Positions 25,223-33,651 of a stretch of 64,000 nt of DNA are shown in pieces. Source of the DNA: Prevotella sp. P6B1 (lineage in GTDB: Bacteria > Bacteroidota > Bacteroidia > Bacteroidales > Bacteroidaceae); the NCBI RefSeq assembly GCF_000702825.1, contig NZ_JNKF01000010.1, positions 310,001 through 374,000 of the forward strand. The letters are read 5' to 3'. The position numbers and the translations under genes were made by a program. The notes beneath the pieces were generated by a model. It made no database searches. It was not told the origin of the DNA and was given only the letters and a program-made list of their open reading frames with translations. Positions within the stretch are counted from its first letter, which is position 1. Each line of letters starts with the position of its first letter.

Positions 25223-27574
25223 ATGAAAAGATTATTTTTAGGAATTGCTGCATTAGTGTGTGCAGTTAGCGTAAATGCTCAGCGCAAAGCAGCCCTCTAC
25301 GATTCTACACAGGTAGAAGCGCTGAACGAAATTGTAGTAAAAGGTGTCAGGACACAGAAAAATGCACCATTTGCAGTAGCAAACATCAAGAAACAGGAAC
25401 TCAATGCATTCTCAAAGACTGGTAAGGAGCTGCCTTTCCTCTTTTCGCAGACCCCAGGTGTACTGGCCTGGAGCGAGAACGGACTGGGCACAGGTACAAC
25501 TTATATGCGCATTCGCGGTGCAGGCGATTCGCGTATCAACGTAACACTGGACGGCGTTCCCTTGAATTCACCTGAGGATCAGTGTGTTTTCTGGGCCAAC
25601 ATGAACTCATACGGCTCGCTATTGGGCTCTGTTCAGATTCAGCGAGGCATTGGAACATCAACCAATGGCGATGGCGCTTTTGGTGGAACAATCGCTCTGG
25701 CATCAGCCACTCCAAGCCAGAAGGCTGGGGGAGAGGTTTCTGCTTCGTATGGTTCATTCAACACCTTTAATGTAGGTGGAAAGTTCTCAACAGGTCTGCT
25801 TTGGAATCATCTGATTTTCGATGGTGCTTACCACGAGACAAACACTGATGGATTTATCCACGGAACCAGCGGCCGCAGCGGTTCTTACTATGGCGGACTG
25901 ACTTGGATAGGAAGCAACTTCCAGATTCGTTACAAGAACATTGGAAACTTTGAAAAAACCGGTCAGGCTTGGAACGGCGTAACAGCAGGCGACAACGATA
26001 TGAGCCTAATGGATGGCACCTATGGTATCAACTCTGGTATCAAGACTTATAAGGACATGTGGAACGCAGGACTTGGCAAGTATAACTCACTCTATGAATA
26101 CCTGACCAGCTACGATAAAGATGCCAATGGCAATTATCCCACAGCCCGCTATCAGATGAACAATGGCAGTTTTTGGGACAAAACCACAGATAACTTCTGG
26201 CAGAATCACAACATCCTTTCAGCCGCCTACGATATCAACGACAACTGGAGCATCACAGGTTCGCTGCACTACACCCACGGCTACGGCTATTACAACGAAT
26301 TCCGCTATAACTATAAGCTGAAAAAGTTTGGCATGACCTACGATGGTGTTAAGAAGAGCGACTTTGTACGCAAAAAAGGTCTGTCACAGAACACCTACGG
26401 CTTTATCTGGAATGCCAACTACAAGAACGATGCATGGGATGTTATCGGCGGCATGTCGCTTCAGGAGTTCGACGGCAATCACTTTGGTTATGTTACCTAT
26501 ATTGCCAACGATGATGTACGAAAGAAGTACATGTCTAATGGCGACTACAAATACTACGATTCAGATGCCACAAAGTTTGATGGTAGCACCTTTGTAAAGG
26601 CAGCTTACCACATCAACGAACAGTGGGATATCTTCGGCGACCTGCAGTATCGCTATGTTCAGTATGAAACTAATGGTAAGAACGATAAGTTCTACGCAGA
26701 AAACAGCGGATACTACAATCAGATGCTGAACATCGACGAGAGCTACCATTTCCTGAACCCAAAGGCTGGTTTCTCATGGAATCTTAACAATCATCGCGTA
26801 TATGGTTCTGTTGCCTTGAGTCATCGCGAGCCTGAGCGTAATAACTTTACAGACAACTTCAATTACCCTTACCCCAAGGCTGAGAGACTTTTAGACTACG
26901 AGTTGGGCTACACCTTCAATAGCGACATTTTCCGCTTTGGTATCAACGGATACTATATGGATTACAACAACCAGTTTGTCCAGACAGGTCAGGAGACAGA
27001 AATAGGCGAAAAGGTGACCACAAACATTAAGGATTCATACCGCATGGGTATCGAAATCCAGGCCGCTGTTGATCCTTTCTCATGGCTCACTATTGAGGGT
27101 AATGCCGCACTCAGCAAGAATAAGATTAAAGATTTCGATGAGGTGGCCAGCGTAAACTGGGAAGACGACTTCCGCACTATCCACTACGACAACTCTACAC
27201 TCGCCTTCTCACCCTCAACCATCCTGAATGGTTTTGTAAACCTGCATTGGAATGGTTTCCAGGCTGTATGGCACACCAACTTCGTCAGTCGTCAGTATCT
27301 GGATAACACAGAGAATGCCGATCGTTCGCTGCCTTGCTATTCTGCCTCTGACGCTAACATCAGCTACACCTGGAAGCCCAACAAGGCCATCAAGGAGTGC
27401 ATCTTCGGCCTGAACTTCAACAATATCTTCAATCGCCGTTATGCAGCTAACGGTTGGGTATATTCAAGCATCGTTGAAGAATACGGTCACCCCAACGAGA
27501 ACCGCTACTATCAGATTGGATTCATTCCTATGGCAGGCTTTACAATGATGGGTAACGTAACACTCCGATTCTAA
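25223..27574 (+). CDS. TonB-dependent outer-membrane receptor, probably for thiamine
   Basis: A 783-residue protein with a signal peptide (MKRLFLGIAALVCAVSVNAQ), a TonB-box-like stretch near residue 36 (ALNEIVVKG), a plug domain (TKRT-like RIRGAGDSRINVTLDGVPLN and GIGTSTNGDGAFGGTIAL) and a 22-strand barrel ending in an aromatic-terminated strand (MMGNVTLRF). There is no N-terminal carboxypeptidase-like domain, so it is not a SusC protein. The TPP riboswitch in the leader and the pnuT gene overlapping its stop (TAATG) strongly suggest thiamine or a precursor as ligand. This matches the known Bacteroides arrangement of a TPP-controlled receptor with PnuT. Confidence 0.93.
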   Translation: MKRLFLGIAALVCAVSVNAQRKAALYDSTQVEALNEIVVKGVRTQKNAPFAVANIKKQELNAFSKTGKELPFLFSQTPGVLAWSENGLGTGTTYMRIRGAGDSRINVTLDGVPLNSPEDQCVFWANMNSYGSLLGSVQIQRGIGTSTNGDGAFGGTIALASATPSQKAGGEVSASYGSFNTFNVGGKFSTGLLWNHLIFDGAYHETNTDGFIHGTSGRSGSYYGGLTWIGSNFQIRYKNIGNFEKTGQAWNGVTAGDNDMSLMDGTYGINSGIKTYKDMWNAGLGKYNSLYEYLTSYDKDANGNYPTARYQMNNGSFWDKTTDNFWQNHNILSAAYDINDNWSITGSLHYTHGYGYYNEFRYNYKLKKFGMTYDGVKKSDFVRKKGLSQNTYGFIWNANYKNDAWDVIGGMSLQEFDGNHFGYVTYIANDDVRKKYMSNGDYKYYDSDATKFDGSTFVKAAYHINEQWDIFGDLQYRYVQYETNGKNDKFYAENSGYYNQMLNIDESYHFLNPKAGFSWNLNNHRVYGSVALSHREPERNNFTDNFNYPYPKAERLLDYELGYTFNSDIFRFGINGYYMDYNNQFVQTGQETEIGEKVTTNIKDSYRMGIEIQAAVDPFSWLTIEGNAALSKNKIKDFDEVASVNWEDDFRTIHYDNSTLAFSPSTILNGFVNLHWNGFQAVWHTNFVSRQYLDNTENADRSLPCYSASDANISYTWKPNKAIKECIFGLNFNNIFNRRYAANGWVYSSIVEEYGHPNENRYYQIGFIPMAGFTMMGNVTLRF

Positions 27575-28158
27575 TGGCAGAATTTATATCAGCACACTGG
27601 CTCGACATCACTACCACGATACTCGGACTACTCTATATCCTGTTCGAGTATCGTGCCAGTGTCTGGCTTTGGTTAGTAGGATTTCTGATGCAGGCCTTAG
27701 GCATTGTGCTATACTACCAGAAAGGACTCTATGCCGATTGCGGCATGGAGTTCTATTATCTTTCAATGACCGTGTATGGGTACTTGAAATGGGTACACGG
27801 TTCGGCTGAGAAGAAAGCGCTCCCTATCACCCATTTTCCTCGCAAGCTTATCATCCCCTGGCTGGCCCTTATTCTTGCCATCTGGGGCACCATTTACTGG
27901 CTACTGGTATCATACACCAATAGCAACGTTCCACTGGCCGACAGTTTCACTACCGCCCTCAGCATCGTAGGTATCTGGGCCTTAGCACATAAATACTTGG
28001 AACAGTGGTTCATTTGGATTATAGTCGACATTGTAACATGCTTTCTATATTTCTACAAAGACATTCCTTTCAAGGCCGGACTATACGCTTTATACGTTAT
28101 AATTGCCATTTTTGGCTACAAAAAATGGAAAAATATGATAGATAATCGCTCTATTTGA
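27574..28158 (+). CDS. pnuT: PnuC-family thiamine transporter (PnuT)
   Basis: A 194-residue inner-membrane protein of seven predicted helices in the PnuC family. The signature region WLWLVGFLMQALGIVLYYQK and YLSMTVYGYLKWVHG are present. PnuC proteins move vitamins by facilitated diffusion followed by phosphorylation; riboswitch control and the linked receptor indicate thiamine. Start and receptor stop overlap (TAATG). No thiamine pyrophosphokinase gene follows, unlike some relatives. A small hairpin with T-run (28146-28166) ends the unit. Confidence 0.9.
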   Translation: MAEFISAHWLDITTTILGLLYILFEYRASVWLWLVGFLMQALGIVLYYQKGLYADCGMEFYYLSMTVYGYLKWVHGSAEKKALPITHFPRKLIIPWLALILAIWGTIYWLLVSYTNSNVPLADSFTTALSIVGIWALAHKYLEQWFIWIIVDIVTCFLYFYKDIPFKAGLYALYVIIAIFGYKKWKNMIDNRSI

Positions 28159-28166
28159 GCGGTTTT
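28146..28166 (+). terminator. Terminator after pnuT
   Basis: CGCTC / GAGCG stem with a 5-nt loop and a run of six T, at the end of the thiamine unit. Confidence 0.65.
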
Positions 28167-28201
28167 TTGCCATATAATTTGGCTATCTGCCACGTTTTTC
28201 G

Positions 28202-28209
28202 TACTTTTG
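28202..28209 (+). promoter_or_regulatory. -7 element for the acyl-CoA ligase-prfB unit
   Basis: TACTTTTG lies 19 bp before the ligase ATG. Confidence 0.55.
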
Positions 28210-28228
28210 CAGCGAATTACAAATTCAA

Positions 28229-30043
28229 ATGCTTATGCAGACGAACAGTCATTTATCGCGATTAATTCATGACCAGGCCAAGAAGTATGGCGACCGTGAG
28301 GTTTTAATCTACAAGGATTTCGGCGGGTCAGTATGGAAATCATATTCGTGGAATCAGTTCTCGGATATGGTCAAAAAAGTGTCTAATGCCTTACTCAACC
28401 TGGGTGTAAAGGTACAGGAAAATCTGGGAGTTTTCTCTCAAAACTCTGTACAGTATCTGTTCTGCGACTTTGGTGCATGGGGAGTTCGTGCAGTAACCAT
28501 ACCCTTCTACGCTACCAGCTCAGAGCAGCAGATCCAGTTTATGATTAGCGATGCCAAAATACGCTACCTCTTTGTAGGCGAACAAGAGCAGTACGACAAA
28601 GCACGTCGGATTTTCTCTACTTGTCCTACACTCGAGCGTATCATCGTATTCGATAAGAACGTACATATCTCCTCACTCGACCTCAGTTCAATGTATTTCG
28701 ACGATTTCCTGAAGTTGGGTGAGAACTATCCTCGTCAGACCGAAGTCGAGTCGCTTCAGGCTCAGGCTTCGATGGACGATATTGCCAACATCCTCTATAC
28801 CAGCGGAACAACTGGCGATTCGAAGGGTGTTATCCTGACCTGCGGACAATACAATGCCGCAATGATTGCCAACGATAAGTGTGTACCCGTTGGCGAGAAC
28901 GACAGAGTGCTTAACTTCCTGCCATTCACACATATTTTCGAGAAGGGATGGAAGATTCTGTGTTTGACAGAAGGCGCAACACTCATTGTAAACACCTATC
29001 CTCAGGAGGTTCAGCAGTCGATGAAGGATACACACCCCACATGTATGTCCTCTGTTCCCCGTTTCTGGGAGAAGGTATATATGGGTGTACAGGAGCAGAT
29101 TGAGAAAGCCAGCGCCCCCAAGCGCAAACTGTTCCGCCACGCTGAAGCTGTAGGCAAAAAACATAACATCGACTACGTTTCTAAGGGCAAGCGCCCACCA
29201 TTGCTCCTGCATATGGAGTACGAGTTCCTGAATAAAACCGTATTCTCGCTGGTTCGTAAGGAACTTGGATTAGAGAACGCTCACTTCTTCCCAACAGCAG
29301 GCGCTACCGTTAATCCTAAGGTCGAGGAGTTTGTTCACTCTATCGGCATTAACATGATTGTTGGTTACGGATTGACAGAGAGTCTGGCCACCGTTAGCTG
29401 TAATCACCTTGGCAAACCATACACCGTTGGTGGTGTTGGTATTCCCATCGAGGGTATCGACATTAAGATCAGCGAAGAGGGTGAGGTACTGCTTAAAGGC
29501 CCAACTATCACCCCTGGCTACTACAATCGCGAGGATCTTACCAAGGCTGCCTTTACCGAAGATGGTTACTTTAAGACAGGCGACTCAGGCTATCTGAAGA
29601 ATGGCGAGCTGTTTCTGAAAGAGCGTATTAAGGACCTCTTCAAGACTTCAAACGGAAAGTATATTGCCCCACAGATGATTGAATCTAAGTTGCTGGTTGA
29701 TAAGTATATCGATCAGATTGCCATCATTGCCGACCAGCGCAAGTTTGTTTCGGCTCTGATTATCCCCGTATATGCCCTGTTGGAGGAATATGCCCGCGAG
29801 AACAAAATACCTTTCGAGAACAGAGAGCAGCTTTGCAAAGATCCAAAGATCAATGAGATGATGAAGGAGCGTATCGACACGCTGCAGCAGTCGCTTGCTC
29901 ACTACGAGCAGATTAAGCGCTTCACCCTGCTGCCTCATCACTTCACAATAGAGAAAGGCGAACTTACAAATACTTTAAAAATCAAGCGTCGTGTACTGAA
30001 CGAAAACTACAAGAAGGAAATTGACGCGATGTACGCAGAATAA
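28229..30043 (+). CDS. Long-chain fatty acid-CoA ligase (AMP-forming)
   Basis: A 604-residue member of the adenylate-forming family. The ATP/AMP motif ILYTSGTTGDSKGVIL lies near residues 184-200, VGYGLTESLATVSCN is the second core motif, and the hinge/C-terminal part has FKTGDSGYLKNGELFLKERIKDL and the catalytic lysine region TNTLKIKRRVL. It probably activates long-chain fatty acids to acyl-CoA at the inner membrane. The chain-length preference is unknown. A second ATG two codons downstream (28235) is equally possible as the start. prfB follows after 3 bp. Confidence 0.9.
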   Translation: MLMQTNSHLSRLIHDQAKKYGDREVLIYKDFGGSVWKSYSWNQFSDMVKKVSNALLNLGVKVQENLGVFSQNSVQYLFCDFGAWGVRAVTIPFYATSSEQQIQFMISDAKIRYLFVGEQEQYDKARRIFSTCPTLERIIVFDKNVHISSLDLSSMYFDDFLKLGENYPRQTEVESLQAQASMDDIANILYTSGTTGDSKGVILTCGQYNAAMIANDKCVPVGENDRVLNFLPFTHIFEKGWKILCLTEGATLIVNTYPQEVQQSMKDTHPTCMSSVPRFWEKVYMGVQEQIEKASAPKRKLFRHAEAVGKKHNIDYVSKGKRPPLLLHMEYEFLNKTVFSLVRKELGLENAHFFPTAGATVNPKVEEFVHSIGINMIVGYGLTESLATVSCNHLGKPYTVGGVGIPIEGIDIKISEEGEVLLKGPTITPGYYNREDLTKAAFTEDGYFKTGDSGYLKNGELFLKERIKDLFKTSNGKYIAPQMIESKLLVDKYIDQIAIIADQRKFVSALIIPVYALLEEYARENKIPFENREQLCKDPKINEMMKERIDTLQQSLAHYEQIKRFTLLPHHFTIEKGELTNTLKIKRRVLNENYKKEIDAMYAE

Positions 30044-30046
30044 AAT

Positions 30047-31171
30047 ATGATTACTCAGGATCAGCTGAAAAATGTTTTGGAGAGAGCGGATGCCCTGCAC
30101 CGCTACTTGGAAATAGACAAGAAAAAGATTGAATACGAGGAGGAAGATCTTCGTACGCAGGCCCCTGACTTTTGGGAAGATCGCAAGCGTGCTGAAGAAC
30201 AGATGAAGAAAGTAAAGGGCATCAAGAAATGGCTTGACGGCTACAAGGAGGTTCGCACCCTTGCCGATGAGTTACAATTAGCTTTCGACTTCTTCAAAGA
30301 CGAGATGGTTACAGAGGAGGAGGTTGAAGACACCTATGCCAAAGCCATCAAGGCTATCGAGGACCTGGAGCTCAAGAATATGCTCCGACAAAAGGAAGAC
30401 CCCATGGAGGCCGTCCTGAAGATTAACAGCGGTGCTGGTGGTACCGAGGCACAGGACTGGGCTTCAATGCTGATGCGAATGTATATGCGCTGGGCTGAAG
30501 CACACGGTTATAAGGTAACCATCTCGAACCTGCTTGACGGTGACGAAGCCGGCATTAAGAGTGTAACCATGCAGTTGGAAGGCGGCGATTATGCTTACGG
30601 CTATCTGAAGAGCGAGAACGGCGTTCACCGCTTGGTACGTGTTTCACCATTCAACGCTCAGGGTAAGCGTATGACGTCATTTGCTTCTGTTTTCGTTTCA
30701 CCTCTGGTTGATGATACCATCGAGGTATATGTTGACCCTGCCAAACTCTCATGGGATACTTTCCGAAGCAGTGGTGCTGGTGGTCAGAATGTAAACAAGG
30801 TAGAATCAGGTGTTCGCCTGCGCTATTGGTACACCGATCCTGATACTGGTGAGGAAGAAGAAATCCTCATTGAGAATACGGAAACCCGCGACCAGCCAAA
30901 GAACAAGGAGCGCGCTATGACACTGCTTAAATCGCAGCTCTACGATCGTGCGATGAAGAAGCGTTTGGAAGCCCAGGCAAAAATCGAGGCTGGCAAGAAG
31001 AAAATCGAGTGGGGTAGCCAGATACGTAGCTACGTGTTTGATGACCGCCGCGTAAAAGACCATCGTACCAACTATCAGACTACAGACGTGGATGGTGTGA
31101 TGGACGGAAAGATTGACGAATTTATCAAGGCTTATCTCATGGAATTCCCCGTCAATGACGAAGAACAATAA
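30047..31171 (+). CDS. prfB: Peptide chain release factor 2
   Basis: A 374-residue factor that ends translation at UGA and UAA. The GGQ catalytic loop is in SSGAGGQNVNKVESGVRL and the PCRF domain includes NSGAGGTEAQDWASMLMRMY. The tripeptide that reads the stop codon lies in the central superdomain. The gene is read in one frame from the ATG: the programmed +1 shift at an early in-frame UGA, found in many bacterial prfB genes, is absent here (CGCTACTTGGAAATAGAC at the equivalent place). It follows the acyl-CoA ligase gene with a 3-bp gap. Confidence 0.96.
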   Translation: MITQDQLKNVLERADALHRYLEIDKKKIEYEEEDLRTQAPDFWEDRKRAEEQMKKVKGIKKWLDGYKEVRTLADELQLAFDFFKDEMVTEEEVEDTYAKAIKAIEDLELKNMLRQKEDPMEAVLKINSGAGGTEAQDWASMLMRMYMRWAEAHGYKVTISNLLDGDEAGIKSVTMQLEGGDYAYGYLKSENGVHRLVRVSPFNAQGKRMTSFASVFVSPLVDDTIEVYVDPAKLSWDTFRSSGAGGQNVNKVESGVRLRYWYTDPDTGEEEEILIENTETRDQPKNKERAMTLLKSQLYDRAMKKRLEAQAKIEAGKKKIEWGSQIRSYVFDDRRVKDHRTNYQTTDVDGVMDGKIDEFIKAYLMEFPVNDEEQ

Positions 31172-31198
31172 CGAATAACAAATAAAATCATTAAAACT

Positions 31199-31354
31199 AT
31201 GGCTCAAATCGCAAAAACATCAAAGTCTACTCAGAAGAAGGAGGCTTTTCAGAAGAAACAAGAAGAAGGTGGCAAGAAAGTGCTGGAGTATATCTTCGGC
31301 GCATTAATTATTCTTGCTGTACTGTTTGTGGTTTACTCTATTTTCATCTCGTAA
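31199..31354 (+). CDS. Small single-helix membrane protein
   Basis: A 51-residue protein: a basic, Lys/Gln-rich N-terminal half (KTSKSTQKKEAFQKKQEEGG) and one transmembrane helix near the end (FGALIILAVLFVVYSIFIS). No family was recognised. The case for a real gene is its tight fit: it lies 27 bp after prfB, and its stop directly precedes the next ATG (TAAATG), with normal codon use. It may be a tail-anchored partner of a ribosome-associated or membrane system, but that is a guess. Confidence 0.65.
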   Translation: MAQIAKTSKSTQKKEAFQKKQEEGGKKVLEYIFGALIILAVLFVVYSIFIS

Positions 31355-31870
31355 ATGAGCGGACTGGAAATAGAACGCAAATTTCTTGTAAAGAACAACG
31401 ACTATAAGCGACAGGCTACCAGTAGCAGTCGCATTTGTCAAGGTTATATCTGCAGCCATCGCGGACGTACCGTCAGGGTACGTATCCGTGATAGCCGCGG
31501 ATATTTAACGATTAAAGGCCCTTCTGGTGCTGATGGGCTTACGCGATATGAATTCGAAAAGGAGATTTCTTTGGACGAAGCACAACATCTGATGGACATC
31601 TGCGAACCTGGTAAGATAGACAAGACCCGCTATCTGGTACCTTGCGGCAAGCACACCTTCGAAGTTGACGAGTTCTACGGCGAGAACGAAGGCTTAGTGA
31701 TGGCAGAGATTGAGTTAAGCTCAGAGGATGAAGCCTTTGAAAAACCAAACTTCATCGGTGAGGAAGTAACAGGCGATCGCAGGTATTACAACTCATGCCT
31801 ACTAAGCAATCCCTTTACCGCCTGGCCCGAAAACACCAAATCAGCACACCCAGAACAGCTGCAAAAGTAA
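31355..31870 (+). CDS. CYTH-domain protein (triphosphate tunnel metalloenzyme)
   Basis: A 171-residue protein that begins with the CYTH signature EIERKFLV. The tunnel strands follow with alternating Arg/Lys/Glu (VRVRIRDSRGYLTIKG, RYEFEKEIS, FEVDEFYGENEGLVMAEIEL). Relatives hydrolyse triphosphates (inorganic triphosphate, thiamine triphosphate) or are class IV adenylyl cyclases; stand-alone bacterial forms are mostly triphosphatases. It starts on the base after the preceding stop. The last 56 bp overlap the convergent VanZ-like gene. Confidence 0.88.
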   Translation: MSGLEIERKFLVKNNDYKRQATSSSRICQGYICSHRGRTVRVRIRDSRGYLTIKGPSGADGLTRYEFEKEISLDEAQHLMDICEPGKIDKTRYLVPCGKHTFEVDEFYGENEGLVMAEIELSSEDEAFEKPNFIGEEVTGDRRYYNSCLLSNPFTAWPENTKSAHPEQLQK

Positions 31871-32210
31871 CACCTGTTGCATTAGCAGCCAAGTCAAGCC
31901 AATCGCCACTGCGATGCCCAAAGGTACAGTATTCCTGTAACAGTTCCAATATACCACTCATCATGATTGGAGCCAGCCATCCCCAAAAGAACATCTTCTC
32001 ATAATCAGCCTGTTTATGCTTAAAGGTATACTCTATCCATACCACCATAAACGTACTGCCATACATCACCACATGCACCCATTTATCAATAAACTCCACA
32101 TTGTCAAGTGGTGTTTCAGGAAAGAAGGGAACAAGAGACAGAATCCATATCAAAGCGATGCAGACCATCGACAATGGATATTTCCTTAAGAAATGAAACA
32201 AAAAACTCAT
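31815..32210 (-). CDS. VanZ-like membrane protein
   Basis: A 131-residue protein with four predicted helices and the VanZ-family features: an acidic FIDKWVHVVMYG motif after the first helix, and LELLQEYCTFGHRSGDWLDLAANATG before the last. VanZ-type proteins are linked to glycopeptide tolerance and envelope functions; the activity is unknown. I used the ATG at 32210; a TTG at 32222 is in frame but less likely. Its 3' end overlaps the CYTH gene by 56 bp. A minus-strand -7-like box (TAATTTTG, 32231-32238) is upstream. Confidence 0.82.
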   Translation of the reverse strand: MSFLFHFLRKYPLSMVCIALIWILSLVPFFPETPLDNVEFIDKWVHVVMYGSTFMVVWIEYTFKHKQADYEKMFFWGWLAPIMMSGILELLQEYCTFGHRSGDWLDLAANATGVTFAAVLGVLIWCFRARR

Positions 32211-32250
32211 ATTTACTTGCAATTTCGGTGCAAAATTAAGAAATTATTTA

Positions 32251-32258
32251 TACTTTTG
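32251..32258 (+). promoter_or_regulatory. -7 element for the NSS transporter unit
   Basis: TACTTTTG lies 25 bp before the ATG at 32284. Confidence 0.55.
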
Positions 32259-32283
32259 CAACCAAATTAAAAGAAAAGTGTAT

Positions 32284-33651
32284 ATGTCACAACTTGAAAG
32301 GGCAAGTTTCGGTAGCAAAATAGGCGTTATTCTCGCCACGGCAGGATCAGCTGTTGGCTTGGGAAATATCTGGCGTTTCCCATACATGACAGGACAGAAT
32401 GGTGGTGCCATTTTTATCATCATTTATGTGTTCTGTGTCTTACTACTGGGTATTCCCTGTATGATTAGCGAGTTTATCATTGGACGTCATGGCCAGGCCA
32501 ATACCGCACGCGCTTTCCGCATCATGTCAGGTGATACTATCTGGTCGATCATCGGCTATATGGGTGTACTGACAGGATTTCTCATTTCAGGCTACTATGC
32601 AGTCGTTTCAGGCTGGTGCTTAGAGTATGTCTGGGCATCTGTTTCTGGCAGGCTATTAGGAAACCCTGAATATATTAAAGATTATTTTACTACCTTCGAA
32701 CAGGATCCTGTCAAGCCAGTATTCTGGACTTTCATTATTCTGCTGGCCACTTATCTGATTATTGAAAATGGCGTACGTAACGGTATTGAGAAAGCATCTA
32801 AGCTCATGATGCCCATCTTGTTCATTCTCCTGCTGATTATTGTAGTGGCATCGTGCCTGCTGCCAAATGCAGATAAGGGTATCGAATTCCTGTTCAAACC
32901 AGATATTTCGAAACTGAATAGCGATGTTTTTTTAGCTGCCTTAGGACAGTCATTCTATTCTCTGAGTATAGCCATGGGATGTATCTGTACCTATGCCAGC
33001 TACTTCTCCAAACAAACCAATCTCACAACATCAGCTATTAACATCAGCGTTATCGATTTTATGGTTGCTCTACTGGCCGGTCTCATTATCTTCCCTGCAG
33101 CTTTCTCTGTAGGCGTCAATCCTGACAGCGGTCCCTCACTGATATTCATTACCATTCCTAATGTATTCCATCAGGCTTTTGGTAGTATCGCCAGTTTAGG
33201 ATACATCATCTCCATACTCTTCTATGCCTTACTCTCGATGGCAGCCTTGACATCGCTGATGTCGCTCCACGAGGTCAGCACGGCATTCCTGGAAGAAGAG
33301 TTAGGCACCACTCGCAAACGCGCAGCGGCCTTTGTAACAATCGGATGTATACTGGTTGGAACCATCTGTTCACTCTCACTGGGCCCCTGGGAGAGCTACA
33401 AAGTGTTTGGCATGACCATCTTCGATCTGTTCGATTTTGTGACGGGTCAGTTATTCTTGCCCATTGTCGGCTTCCTCACATGTATCTTCATTGGATGGTC
33501 TGTTCCCCATAAGATTGTACGCGACGAGTTCACCAATATGGGTACACTGCGCAATGAATCCATGTTCCATCTATACATATTTCTTGTGAAATACGTATGT
33601 CCTATATGTATCTTGTTTATCTTCCTTCATCAATTTGGATTGCTTAAGTAA
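32284..33651 (+). CDS. Sodium:neurotransmitter symporter (NSS) family transporter 1
   Basis: A 455-residue LeuT-fold transporter. The first helix has the sodium-binding signature GSAVGLGNIWRFPYMTGQNGGA, and helix 6 carries the broken-helix region SFYSLSIAMGCICTYASYFS. About eleven to twelve helices are predicted, as in LeuT. It imports an amino acid or similar amine with sodium. An upstream GTG at 32278 is in frame, but the ATG at 32284 gives the usual N-terminus. Its stop overlaps the start of a paralogue (TAATG). Confidence 0.92.
   Translation: MSQLERASFGSKIGVILATAGSAVGLGNIWRFPYMTGQNGGAIFIIIYVFCVLLLGIPCMISEFIIGRHGQANTARAFRIMSGDTIWSIIGYMGVLTGFLISGYYAVVSGWCLEYVWASVSGRLLGNPEYIKDYFTTFEQDPVKPVFWTFIILLATYLIIENGVRNGIEKASKLMMPILFILLLIIVVASCLLPNADKGIEFLFKPDISKLNSDVFLAALGQSFYSLSIAMGCICTYASYFSKQTNLTTSAINISVIDFMVALLAGLIIFPAAFSVGVNPDSGPSLIFITIPNVFHQAFGSIASLGYIISILFYALLSMAALTSLMSLHEVSTAFLEEELGTTRKRAAAFVTIGCILVGTICSLSLGPWESYKVFGMTIFDLFDFVTGQLFLPIVGFLTCIFIGWSVPHKIVRDEFTNMGTLRNESMFHLYIFLVKYVCPICILFIFLHQFGLLK

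Noticed and set aside
30047..30150. Programmed frameshift in prfB
   Set aside because: There is no in-frame UGA near codon 25; the gene is read in one frame from its ATG.
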